DNA from: Quadrisphaera granulorum
GTDB taxonomy: Bacteria > Actinomycetota > Actinomycetes > Actinomycetales > Quadrisphaeraceae
Length of the DNA stretch: 64,000 nucleotides
NCBI RefSeq assembly: GCF_003149145.1
Contig: NZ_QGDQ01000002.1
Span: 186,001-250,000 of the forward strand
Direction: 5' to 3'
In this document: positions 34,300 through 41,949 of the stretch, one piece after another
Position numbering within the stretch: the first letter of the stretch is position 1
Layout: the number at the start of each line of letters is the position of its first letter
Translations under genes and position numbers: made by a program
The notes under the pieces: generated by a model
The model's database searches: none
Seen by the model: the letters and a program-made list of their open reading frames with translations, nothing else
Told to the model about the DNA's origin: nothing

Positions 34300-34680
34300 G
34301 TGAAGCGCTCTGCAGCCCTCGTCACCGGCCTCGTCCTCAACGCCCTGTCGGGGCTGGCGGGCCTGCCCACGCTCGTCGACCCGACCATGGGTCCGGCGCC
34401 GCTCGTCATCAACGTCGTCACCGGCGTGCTCGGGATCATCACGCTGGTCGGCGTGGTGCTCGTGTGGCGCTGGCGCAGCGGCCGGGTCGGCCTGGGCGTC
34501 ACGCTCATCGTCGTCAGCCAGGCCCTCAACGTGCTGACCGCCGTCCCGGCGTTCTTCGCCGACATCCCCGTCGGCTACAAGGCGGCCATCGCCGTCGGTG
34601 TGGTGCTGACGGCCGTGGGCGTGGTCCTCGTGCTCCCCGCCCGCCGGGCCGCGAGCGAGCTCACGGCGTCGCCGGCGTGA
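34300..34680 (+). CDS. Small 4-TM membrane protein divergent from two-component system 1
   Basis: A 126-residue protein with four hydrophobic helices (ALVTGLVLNALSGLAGLP, LVINVVTGVLGIITLVGVVLVW, VGLGVTLIVVSQALNVLTAVPAFFA, AIAVGVVLTAVGVVLVL). GGAGG at 34289-34293 gives GTG 34300 a good ribosome site. It starts 146 bp from the kinase start in the opposite direction and ends with a 20-bp tail overlap on the next kinase gene. It is a paralogue of the protein at 37478 (shared LTAVPAFF motif and helix order). Its function is unknown; the context suggests it is a target or accessory of the two-component system. Confidence 0.7.
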   Translation: MKRSAALVTGLVLNALSGLAGLPTLVDPTMGPAPLVINVVTGVLGIITLVGVVLVWRWRSGRVGLGVTLIVVSQALNVLTAVPAFFADIPVGYKAAIAVGVVLTAVGVVLVLPARRAASELTASPA

Positions 34681-36592
34681 GGGGCAGCACCGCCCTGACC
34701 CGACCGCCGCCCAGCGTCGGTCCCGCGTCTAGCGCACCGTGCAGCTGCTCGCACCGCTCCCTCATCGACGCCGTGCCGACACCCGCCACCCATGCGGGCG
34801 TCGGCGCGCCGTCGTCGTCGGCGGTGATGATCAGGGAGCCGTCCATGACGGCGAAGCCCACGCGGACCCGCAGCCCTTCGCCTGCGCGGTCCGGATGCTC
34901 GCGCGCGTGGCGGGCGGCGTTGGCCACCGCCTCCACGGCCACGCGGTAGGCGGCCACCTCCACGGCTGCGGGCAGCGACGGCGGCAGCCCCTCGCCGACC
35001 ACCTCGACGTCCAGCGACGATGCGTGCGCCGCCCCCAGCCGGGCCACCTGCTGTCGCACCGCGCCGACCAGGCCCCGCTCGTCCAGCGCCGGCGGGCGCA
35101 GGCCCACCACGAGGCGGCGGACCTCGGCGATGGAGCCGGAGACGTCCTCGCGGAGCTCCGCGAGCAGCCCGTCGGCCCGGGCGGGGTCGGTGCCCACGAA
35201 GTTGCGGGCGGCGTCGGCGCTGTAGGCGATGCCGGTGAGCACCGGGCCGAGCCCGTCGTGCAGGTCCCGCCGCAGCCGCCGCCGCTCCTCCTCCAGCGCC
35301 GCGAGCGCCTGCGCCCGCTCCACGGCCAGCTGCCGGGTCAGGGCCAGGCCGTGCATCGCTCGGGCCAGCGGGGGCGCCAGCAGGTCGAGCAGCCGCCGCA
35401 GCTGCCCGGCTGCCTGCTCGTCGGGCAGGTCGACGACGACGACGAGCGCGCCCACGGGCTGCCCGCCCACGGCCAGCGGCACGCGCACCGGCGTCCCGCG
35501 CCCGCGCTCCCCGTCGTCGCCGTCGCCGTCCTCGCCGCGGACGGCGGCGGCCAGCAGGTCGACGTCGTCCCAAAGCTCGACCCTCGCGGCGCCCAGGTCG
35601 GCGCGCAGCGAGGCCACCCACGCCGCCGGGTCACTCTCGGAGCGCAGCTGCACCCCGAGGTTGCTCATCACCGCGACGGGGTCGCGCCGGCCGCCGAAGA
35701 GCAGCTCGTCGAACAGCCACCGCACCAGCAGCGCCACCGGGTGGAAGGTCGCCGCGACCCCGACGGCGAGCAGGGCGTAGCCGGCCTTGCGGGGCGGGGC
35801 CCCCGTCAACGCCCGCACGACCACCTGGCCGAGGGTGAACAGCGCGAGCGCCACCTCCACGCTGACCGCGTACCCGGCGAGCTGGGCGACGAGGCGCCGC
35901 ACGTCCACCACGAGGGGCGCTCGCAGGCCGACGACGAGGGCCGCCACGGCGACGGCGCCCCCCAGCAGGACCGCCAGCGCGGCCACCACCGACCAGTGGC
36001 CGTCCGCGGAGGCCCCGAGCGGGGCGTCGGGCGGACCGTCGACGGCGAAGAGCACCTGGCCGGCCGCGAGCACCGGGGTGACGACCCCGGCGACCAGCCA
36101 CAGCCAGCGCGTGCGCTCCACCTCCCGGCTGCGCTCGGTGCGCCACCACAGCAGCGCCGCGAGCGCGACGACCAGGGCACCCCCGCCGAGCACGTCGAGG
36201 ACGGTGCCGCTGAGCGCGCCGGTGGCGGTCACCGCGCCGCTCCCGAGCACGGCGGTGACCAGGGCCCTGTCGACAGCGGCGTCCCGGTGCCGGTCCATCG
36301 CCGCGTCGGTGCGCAGCGGGACCAGCGCGACGGCCGACGGCAGGACCACGCTGCACGCCAGCACGACCGCCGCCGGGCCCGGGCCCGCCGCGGCACCGGT
36401 GGCTGCTGGCAGTAGGGAGGCGCCGGCCACCGCGAGCAGGCCCGCTGCGACCAGCAGCGCCACGGCGACGCGACGGCGGTCAGCGGGCGGAGCGTCGTGG
36501 GCGCCACCGGGCCCGGTGAGCAGCAGCGCGGCGCCCGCGGCGCAGACCACCGCGCTCCCCAGCACGGGCAGGTGATCGACGACGGCGCTCAC
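34661..36592 (-). CDS. Membrane sensor histidine kinase (HisKA_3 family), second system
   Basis: A 643-residue kinase with about ten N-terminal transmembrane helices (to residue 300), a GAF-like region, then HisKA_3 with the acceptor His in LRRDLHDGLGPVLTGIAYSADAARN (near 444), and a HATPase domain (AVEAVANAARHARE, ITADDDGAPTPAWVAGVG). The glycine box is divergent, with only GVGTASMRERC. GTG 36592 is used, 16 bp after its regulator's stop on the same strand. Its membrane part has the same helix-rich plan as the first kinase, but the gene order (regulator then kinase) is reversed. Confidence 0.85.
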   Translation of the reverse strand: MSAVVDHLPVLGSAVVCAAGAALLLTGPGGAHDAPPADRRRVAVALLVAAGLLAVAGASLLPAATGAAAGPGPAAVVLACSVVLPSAVALVPLRTDAAMDRHRDAAVDRALVTAVLGSGAVTATGALSGTVLDVLGGGALVVALAALLWWRTERSREVERTRWLWLVAGVVTPVLAAGQVLFAVDGPPDAPLGASADGHWSVVAALAVLLGGAVAVAALVVGLRAPLVVDVRRLVAQLAGYAVSVEVALALFTLGQVVVRALTGAPPRKAGYALLAVGVAATFHPVALLVRWLFDELLFGGRRDPVAVMSNLGVQLRSESDPAAWVASLRADLGAARVELWDDVDLLAAAVRGEDGDGDDGERGRGTPVRVPLAVGGQPVGALVVVVDLPDEQAAGQLRRLLDLLAPPLARAMHGLALTRQLAVERAQALAALEEERRRLRRDLHDGLGPVLTGIAYSADAARNFVGTDPARADGLLAELREDVSGSIAEVRRLVVGLRPPALDERGLVGAVRQQVARLGAAHASSLDVEVVGEGLPPSLPAAVEVAAYRVAVEAVANAARHAREHPDRAGEGLRVRVGFAVMDGSLIITADDDGAPTPAWVAGVGTASMRERCEQLHGALDAGPTLGGGRVRAVLPLTPATP

Positions 36593-36608
36593 CGGTGGGC
36601 CGCCGGTC

Positions 36609-37325
36609 TCAGCCGGCAGTGGGCCGGGCGCCCAGGCCGTGCTCGCGGGCCAGCACGATGGCCTCGGCACGGCTCGCCACCCGCAGCTTGGCGAAGACCG
36701 ACGAGATGTGGTTGCCGACCGTCTTGGGCGCCAGGCCCAGGCCGCTGGCGATCGCCGTGTTGCTGTGCCCCGCGGCGATGGCGTCGAGCACCTGCAGCTC
36801 CCGGTCGGTCAGCTCGGGGAACGGGCGCACCGCCGTCGGAGCGGGCGCTCCCGACAGGCGCACGACCAGGCGTGCGGCGACGTCGGGGGCCAGCACCACC
36901 TGGCCCGCGTGCACGGCGTGCAGAGCGCGGGCGATCTCGTCGGCGTCGGCGCCCTTGAGCAGGTAGCCGCGGGCGCCGGCGCGCAGCGCGGCGACCACGG
37001 TGTCGTCGTCCTCGAACATCGTCAGCACGAGGACCGCGGCCCCCGGCACGGCGGCGGTCAGCCGGGCGGTGGCGGCCACACCGTCCATCCCCGGCAGCTG
37101 CACGTCCATGACCACCACGTCGGCCGCCAGCAGCTGCGCCTCGCGTACGGCGTCCTCACCGCTCGCGGCCTCCCCGGCCACCTCGATGCCGGGCAGCGAG
37201 GACAGCAGCGCGCGCAGCCCGCGGCGCACCACGGGGTGGTCGTCCACGAGCAGCACCCGCACCGGCGCGGTGGCTCCTGCGCCCGCGTCCGGGCTGCCGT
37301 CGTCCTCCAGCACGCCGCAGAGCAT
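36609..37325 (-). CDS. NarL/LuxR-family response regulator, second system
   Basis: A 238-residue regulator with VRVLLVDDHPVVRRGLRALL, the phospho-accepting Asp in VVMDVQLPGMDG (residue 74), the Lys of GYLLKGADADEI, and the LuxR helix-turn-helix LTDRELQVLDAIAAGHSNTAIASGLGLAPKTVGNH. ATG 37325 is the preferred start, giving a 20-residue hydrophilic lead. It precedes its kinase by 16 bp and is divergent from the second 4-TM protein (152 bp between starts), where its own binding site is probably located. Confidence 0.88.
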   Translation of the reverse strand: MLCGVLEDDGSPDAGAGATAPVRVLLVDDHPVVRRGLRALLSSLPGIEVAGEAASGEDAVREAQLLAADVVVMDVQLPGMDGVAATARLTAAVPGAAVLVLTMFEDDDTVVAALRAGARGYLLKGADADEIARALHAVHAGQVVLAPDVAARLVVRLSGAPAPTAVRPFPELTDRELQVLDAIAAGHSNTAIASGLGLAPKTVGNHISSVFAKLRVASRAEAIVLAREHGLGARPTAG

Positions 37326-37477
37326 GGCCCCGCGCCGGGCCGCGGGCCAGGGCCTGCGTCCCCGTCGTCCGGGAGGGCTCCCGGTCGGGTGGGGGCGTGC
37401 CCCCTGAACTGGGACGCCGCCGGCGGCCACCCTCGTCCCGTCACGCCGTCCGGCGCCCGCCTCCCCGAGGAGCAGCC

Positions 37478-37912
37478 ATGACCACCCACCCCGCCACCGG
37501 ATCCGCCCCCGCAGGCGCAGCGCCCCGGCGGCACCGCCCGCTCGGTGCCCTCAACCACGTGGGGCTGGTGCTGGCCACCCTGCTGGCGCTGTCAGACCTC
37601 AGCGGGATCTTCCTCGTCGAGCCGCCCACCGAGACGAGCGCCCAGAACGGTCCGCCAGCGGAGGTGCTCTGGTTCGCGTTCGCCATGGCCGTCGTCACGC
37701 TCGCCGGCGTCGCCCTCGCGTGGGCGGGCAGATGGCGCGGCCCCGCGGTGCGGATCGCGGCCGTGGCGCGGATCCTCTCGGCGCTCACGGCGGTCCCCGC
37801 TTTCTTCGTGGGCGGGGTCCCGACGCAGCTGCTCGTGTGGGCGGCGGTGACGGTGCTGGTGACGGTGGTCGCCGTCGTGCTCATGCTCCTGCGGCCTCGC
37901 CGCCGGGCCTGA
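37478..37912 (+). CDS. Small 4-TM membrane protein divergent from two-component system 2
   Basis: A 144-residue protein with four hydrophobic helices (LNHVGLVLATLLALSDLSGIFLV, VLWFAFAMAVVTLAGVALAWAG, VARILSALTAVPAFFVGG, LLVWAAVTVLVTVVAVVLML) after a Pro/Ala-rich lead. GAGGAG at 37467-37472 serves ATG 37478. It is a paralogue of the 34300 protein: same helix order, and LTAVPAFF at the same place in helix 3. Each copy is divergent from a NarL-type two-component system, so the three-gene module is duplicated. Function unknown. Confidence 0.7.
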   Translation: MTTHPATGSAPAGAAPRRHRPLGALNHVGLVLATLLALSDLSGIFLVEPPTETSAQNGPPAEVLWFAFAMAVVTLAGVALAWAGRWRGPAVRIAAVARILSALTAVPAFFVGGVPTQLLVWAAVTVLVTVVAVVLMLLRPRRRA

Positions 37913-37939
37913 CGAAGGGCCGGACGAAGGGCCTCGGAC

Positions 37940-37956
37940 GGGGGACGGCGTCCCCC
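37940..37956 (+). terminator. Short GC-rich hairpin after the second 4-TM gene
   Basis: GGGGGACG-g-CGTCCCCC is a perfect 8-bp inverted repeat, 28 bp after the stop. It is preceded by two tandem GACGAAGGGCC-type repeats (about 37912-37933). It probably ends the small membrane protein transcript. Confidence 0.5.
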
Positions 37957-38050
37957 GCGACGCAGGTGCTGGCCCCGATGCGCCTCCGAGCTTCCGAGCC
38001 GCACCCTCGACACCGATCGAGCACCTTCCCGCTTCCCCTGGAGACCCGCT

Positions 38051-38707
38051 GTGGACCCGCTCGTGCTCGGCCTGCTCGTCGGTCTCGCCTCGGCCGCACC
38101 CCTCGGCCCGCAGAATGCCTACCTGCTGCAGGTGGGCCTCCAGCTCCCGACCACCAGGGCGTGGGGGGCCGCCGCCCTGGTGGTCGGGCTCGACGTCTCC
38201 GTCTCCCTCACCGGAGCTCTCCTGGCGGGGCGCCTGCTGTCCGCAGCACCCGGTCTGCGGGTGCCCGCCCTCACCGTCGGCGCGGCGGTGCTCCTGCTCG
38301 TGGGCGCGCAGATCCTGTGGCGCACCCGCTCTCGCCGCCGCCCCCGGCACCTCCTGGGCCTCACGACGACGACGGACGGGGCGGACGGCCCGCCGGTGAG
38401 CGGTTGGAGCAGGCGCCGGCTCGTCTTCGGCGCGCTCGCGGTGACCTGGCTCAACCCATCGGCGCTGCTCGACTCCTCGCTGCTGTTCGGCGGCCTCGTG
38501 GCCTCGACGCGACTGGCCGACCTGCCGGTGCTCGTGCTCGGCCTGTGCGCTGCGTCCGCCCTGTGGACGGCGGGCCTCCTGGGCGTGCTGCGTGCCGTGC
38601 GGGCGCGGCTCGTGGAACGGGCGCGGTGCTGGGTGGAACGGGCAGCCGGCGTCGTCGTCGTGGCGGTCGGGCTGCGCTTCGCCGCGCAGGCCGTCGGCGT
38701 CCTGTAG
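38051..38707 (+). CDS. LysE/ArgO family amino-acid exporter
   Basis: A 218-residue membrane protein with six predicted helices. It begins GLLVGLASAAPLGPQNAYLLQVGLQ, the family's hallmark G-P-x-N/Q motif in helix 1, and has AVTWLNPSALLDSSLLFGGL in the fourth, with the conserved N-P. Members export lysine, arginine or related basic amino acids. GTG 38051 is the start; GGAG lies a few bases upstream. No LysG-type LysR regulator is beside it. The gene ends convergently with the XRE-cupin gene. Confidence 0.85.
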   Translation: MDPLVLGLLVGLASAAPLGPQNAYLLQVGLQLPTTRAWGAAALVVGLDVSVSLTGALLAGRLLSAAPGLRVPALTVGAAVLLLVGAQILWRTRSRRRPRHLLGLTTTTDGADGPPVSGWSRRRLVFGALAVTWLNPSALLDSSLLFGGLVASTRLADLPVLVLGLCAASALWTAGLLGVLRAVRARLVERARCWVERAAGVVVVAVGLRFAAQAVGVL

Positions 38708-38738
38708 CCCCGCGCTCGGCGGGTGCGTCGGCGCTGCG

Positions 38739-39323
38739 TCAGCGGTACTGGCTGACCATCACGGCGCTGGTGCCCGGCTCCAGGGCCCGGAAGGTGTGCG
38801 GGAGGTCGGCCGGATAGGCGACGTAGTCGCCGGGGGCCAGTTCCACGGGGTCCTCGAGGATCCCGGCCAGCGCCCGGCCCGTCGCGAGGACCACGTGCTC
38901 GACCGAGCCCGTGGCGTGCGGCTCGGAGTTGCGCGGGGCGCCCGGCTCCGCGGTGATCCGGTACACGTCAAAGCTCACGCCGGGGGTGCTCGCGGCCAGC
39001 AGCGTGGCGCGGAAGTGGGAGCTCTCGGCCGCCAGCGTGGGGCCCTCTCCGGCGCGCAGCACTCTGACGGCGGGGGCGGGCGGGTCGACGAGCGCGGAGA
39101 AGGGCACGCAGAGCGCCGTCGCCAAGGACCACAGCGTCTCGACGCTGGGGTTGGCCGAGCCCGACTCCAGCTGCGACAGGGTCGACTTGGCGACCCCCGC
39201 GCGCGCTGCCAGGTCACCCATCGACAGGCCGGACCGCTGCCGGTGCTGCCGCAGGGCCGCGGCGATGGCGGCGATGGGGGCGCCGGAACCCGCACTCGTG
39301 CCGCTGTTCGCTGAATCGGTCAT
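38739..39323 (-). CDS. XRE family transcriptional regulator with C-terminal cupin domain
   Basis: A 194-residue regulator: an N-terminal XRE helix-turn-helix (IAAALRQHRQRSGLSMGDLAARAGVAKSTLSQLESGSANPSVETLWSLA as successive helices, residues 18-65) and a cupin barrel (EPHATGSVEHVVLATGRA, VELAPGDYVAYPADLPHTF) that binds a small ligand or metal. It is divergent from azlCD with 46 bp between starts. Two GTTCG-N6-CGAAC palindromes, one just upstream of its start and one over the azlC start, are its likely binding sites, so it should control itself and azlCD, probably in response to an amino acid. Confidence 0.88.
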   Translation of the reverse strand: MTDSANSGTSAGSGAPIAAIAAALRQHRQRSGLSMGDLAARAGVAKSTLSQLESGSANPSVETLWSLATALCVPFSALVDPPAPAVRVLRAGEGPTLAAESSHFRATLLAASTPGVSFDVYRITAEPGAPRNSEPHATGSVEHVVLATGRALAGILEDPVELAPGDYVAYPADLPHTFRALEPGTSAVMVSQYR

Positions 39324-39326
39324 CGT

Positions 39327-39389
39327 GTTCGCCTTGACGAACGTCGCTGCATGCCCCCATTCTCGCAGAGTGCGTTCGCCCTACCGAAC
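39327..39389. promoter_or_regulatory. Two GTTCG-N6-CGAAC operators between the XRE regulator and azlC
   Basis: GTTCG-ccttga-CGAAC (39327-39342) and GTTCG-ccctac-CGAAC (39374-39389) are both perfect, 47 bp centre to centre. The first is 4 bp from the XRE start and the second lies over the first codons of azlC. A weaker third half (GTTCG-ctgaat-CGgtc) is inside the XRE gene at 39306-39321. Confidence 0.75.
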
Positions 39390-40167
39390 AGACGGCCTCG
39401 CAGACCGGATTGGCCACCGGATCGGCTCCCCCTGGCAGGACGTCGACCGGCGCCTCCTGCGTGACGTCCTGCTCGTCTGCGCCGCCGGCGCGGTGGTCGG
39501 CCTGTCGTTCGGCGCCGTCGCGGTGGCCTCCGGCACTCCGCTGTGGGTGCCGGTGCTGCTCTCCGTGGTCGTGTTCGCCGGAGCCAGCCAGTTCGTCTTC
39601 GTCGCCCTGGTCACCGGGGGTACCGCGCCGCTGGTCGCCGCCATGACCGGCGTGGTGCTCAACGCGCGGATGGTTCCGCTCGGCATGGGCGTGGCCGACG
39701 TCGTCCCTCGCTCCGGCTGGCGGCGGCTCGTCGCGGCCCACCTGCTCACCGACGAGTCCGCGGCGTTCACCCTGCCTCGGCGTGACCCCGCCGAGCGGCG
39801 CGCCGCGTTCTGGCTGACCGGCGTGCTGCTCTTCGTGCTCTGGAACGCCGGCGCCCTGGTGGGAGCGGTGCTCGGCGGGACGGTGCTCGCCGCCGTCGAC
39901 CCCGGCACCCTCGGACTGGACGCCGCCTTCCCCGCCGTCCTCCTCGCGCTGCTGGTGCCGGCGTTGCGCACCGCGACCGACCGGCGCACGGCGCTGGCGG
40001 GCGCCGTCGTCGCGGTCGCCGCGGTGCCCGTGCTGCCGGCGGGGCTGCCCGCGGTGGCTGCCGTCCTTGGTGTGCTGACCGGGGTCCGTGGGTGGTCTCG
40101 CCGTCGTGCCGCCGATACCGAGGTCGAGACCGACGTTGAGGCTGAAACCGCCGGGGGCGCCTCGTGA
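39370..40167 (+). CDS. AzlC/BrnF family branched-chain amino-acid exporter, large subunit
   Basis: A 265-residue membrane protein with about seven helices. It matches AzlC: LSFGAVAVASG, WVPVLLSVVVFAGASQFVFVALVTGG, LNARMVPLGMGVAD and LLTDESAAFTL. With the small subunit AzlD it exports leucine, isoleucine, valine or related compounds such as azaleucine. GTG 39370 is the only start that leaves room for the XRE promoter. An acidic repeat (DTEVETDVEAETAG) ends the protein. GTGA overlap couples it to azlD. Confidence 0.88.
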   Translation: MRSPYRTDGLADRIGHRIGSPWQDVDRRLLRDVLLVCAAGAVVGLSFGAVAVASGTPLWVPVLLSVVVFAGASQFVFVALVTGGTAPLVAAMTGVVLNARMVPLGMGVADVVPRSGWRRLVAAHLLTDESAAFTLPRRDPAERRAAFWLTGVLLFVLWNAGALVGAVLGGTVLAAVDPGTLGLDAAFPAVLLALLVPALRTATDRRTALAGAVVAVAAVPVLPAGLPAVAAVLGVLTGVRGWSRRRAADTEVETDVEAETAGGAS

Positions 40168-40496
40168 CCTGGGGAGTCGAGCACTGGGTCGGACTGGCGG
40201 TGCTCGCCGTGGCGACCTTCGCCCTGCGCCTGCTCGGTCCCTGGCTCGCGGCGCGGATCGGTGGCGGGGCCCGTGCCGAGAGCACCGACGCGCTGCTCGC
40301 GGGCCTCGCCGTCGCCGTTCTCGCCGGACTCGTGGTGACGCAGTCACTCTTCGACGGGCGCGACCTCGTGGGGTGGGCGCGGCCGCTCGGCGTCGTCGTC
40401 GCCGGTCTCCTGGTGTGGCGGAAGGCGCCTTTCCTCGTGGTGGTCCTCGCGGCAGCTGCCACGACGGCACTGGTGCGCCTGCTCGGCCTCTCCTGA
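40164..40496 (+). CDS. AzlD family branched-chain amino-acid exporter, small subunit
   Basis: A 110-residue membrane protein with about four helices, in the usual place directly after azlC (GTGA overlap at 40164). It shows ALRLLGPWLAARI, DALLAGLAVAVLAGLVVTQSLF and LLVWRKAPFLVVVLAAAATTALVRLLG, the AzlD pattern. It completes the two-component exporter with AzlC. A copy of the GCACTT...AAGTGC stem-loop follows 15 bp after the stop. Confidence 0.85.
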   Translation: MTWGVEHWVGLAVLAVATFALRLLGPWLAARIGGGARAESTDALLAGLAVAVLAGLVVTQSLFDGRDLVGWARPLGVVVAGLLVWRKAPFLVVVLAAAATTALVRLLGLS

Positions 40497-40510
40497 CCCT
40501 CCCTCTTCCC

Positions 40511-40530
40511 GCACTTTCCGCGGCAAGTGC
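40511..40530. repeat. Third copy of the GCACTT...AAGTGC stem-loop repeat
   Basis: GCACTTTCCGCGGCAAGTGC is identical to the core at 30509-30528, ten kilobases away, and also sits directly after a gene end (azlD). It is the likely terminator of the azlCD unit. Confidence 0.75.
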
Positions 40531-40575
40531 GCGGCGGAGGTGCGGTCGACCGGGCCGGCGGCGCACAGTGCAGGG

Positions 40576-41667
40576 GTGGCAGCCAAGGCAGCGGCGGAAG
40601 AGCTCGACGTCGACGGCGTCGCGGTGCGCTTCACCAGCCCGGACAAGGTCGTGTTCCCAGCGCTCGGGGTGGACGGCGGCACCAAGCGGCACCTCGTGGA
40701 GTACTACCGCTCCGTCGCCCAGCGGAGCGAGGACGGCGAGATCGGGCCGCTCGTGCGCGCCCTGCTCGACAGGCCGACGTACGTGCAGCGTTTCCCCGAT
40801 GGGGTGGACGGCGAGGAGGTCTACCAGAAGCGCGTGCCGGCGCATGCGCCGTCGTACGTGCGCACGACGCGGGTCACCTTCCCCTCGGGTCGCCACGCCG
40901 ACGCGATGCGCGTCGATGCCGCCGCCCCTCTGGTCTGGGCGGCGCAGATGTCCACCGTGACGTTCCACCCGTGGCCCACCCGCGCCTCCGACACGGACCC
41001 CGAGGCCGTCGAGCACCCCGACGAGCTCCGGATCGACCTCGACCCGCAGCCGGGCACTGGCTTCGCCGAGGCCCGCGCCGTCGCGCTCGACGTCGTCCAG
41101 CCCCTCCTCGACGAGCTCGGGTACGCAGGCTTCCCCAAGACCTCCGGTGGCCGTGGCGTGCACGTCTACGTGCGGATCGAGCCGCGCTGGGAGATCAAGC
41201 AGGTCAGGACGGCGGCCATCGCCTTCGCCCGCGAGGTAGAGCGCCGTGCCGGCGGTCGCGTCACCACCGCGTGGTGGAAGGAGCAGCGCACCCAGGCGAT
41301 CTTCGTCGACTACAACCAGAACGCCCGCGACCACACCATCGCCTCGGCCTACTCGGTGCGCCGCACCCCGCGCGCCACTGTCTCCACCCCCGTGACCTGG
41401 GCGGAGCTGGCCGACGTTGAGCCGGACGATCTGACGATGGCGACGGTGCCCGCCCTGCTGGCCCGCCGCGGTGACCCGATGCGCACCCTTGACGACGTGC
41501 AGCACTCCCTGGAACCGCTGCTGGAGATGGCCGAGCGCGACGCCGCGGCGGGGGAGGGGGAGATGCCGTTCCCGCCCAACCATCCCAAGCAGGACGGCGA
41601 GCCCAAGCGCGTGCAGCCGAGCCGTGACCGTGCCCGCCCCGGCGGCCCCGAGGATCCCTCCCGGTGA
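40576..41667 (+). CDS. LigD-like polymerase/primase (PrimPol family), stand-alone
   Basis: A 363-residue protein that matches the polymerase domain of bacterial NHEJ ligase D: FTSPDKVVFP, the metal-binding Asp pair in RIDLDPQPG (residues 155 and 157), KTSGGRGVHVYVRI and the third acidic residue in IFVDYNQNARDHTIASAYSVR, then VSTPVTWAEL. It adds ribo- or deoxynucleotides at DNA ends. There is no ligase or nuclease domain and no ku gene in the window, as in the stand-alone LigD-like (PolD) proteins of mycobacteria. GTG 40576 is preferred. The tail of about 45 residues is Pro/Lys/Arg-rich. Confidence 0.88.
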   Translation: MAAKAAAEELDVDGVAVRFTSPDKVVFPALGVDGGTKRHLVEYYRSVAQRSEDGEIGPLVRALLDRPTYVQRFPDGVDGEEVYQKRVPAHAPSYVRTTRVTFPSGRHADAMRVDAAAPLVWAAQMSTVTFHPWPTRASDTDPEAVEHPDELRIDLDPQPGTGFAEARAVALDVVQPLLDELGYAGFPKTSGGRGVHVYVRIEPRWEIKQVRTAAIAFAREVERRAGGRVTTAWWKEQRTQAIFVDYNQNARDHTIASAYSVRRTPRATVSTPVTWAELADVEPDDLTMATVPALLARRGDPMRTLDDVQHSLEPLLEMAERDAAAGEGEMPFPPNHPKQDGEPKRVQPSRDRARPGGPEDPSR

Positions 41668-41949
41668 ACGTCGGCCCGAGGCGGGCGGGGTACGACCGCA
41701 GACCGTCGGGGCTCGCTGCCCCCATCCGGCGGGGGAAGCCCTGCCGAGTGGCGGGCATGCCGTGCGACCTGCGTGGCAGCTGCTCTGGGAGGTTCCTGTG
41801 GATCAGCCGGTGGCGGTGTCCTACGGGTGTTGTGGTTGCTGAGGCGTCGTACGGTGGTCGTGCAGTCCTTGACCCGCTCTTGACCTTCAGGGGGCGTCGT
41901 TCAGGATGCAGCAGCCCGACCTCCGGGCGACCGATGAAGGAGAGACCAG

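Noticed and set aside
41668-41949. Short open frames between the LigD-like gene and the Gly-rich protein gene
   Set aside because: They overlap the LigD stop or lack ribosome sites and show mixed composition; the region is better read as promoter DNA.
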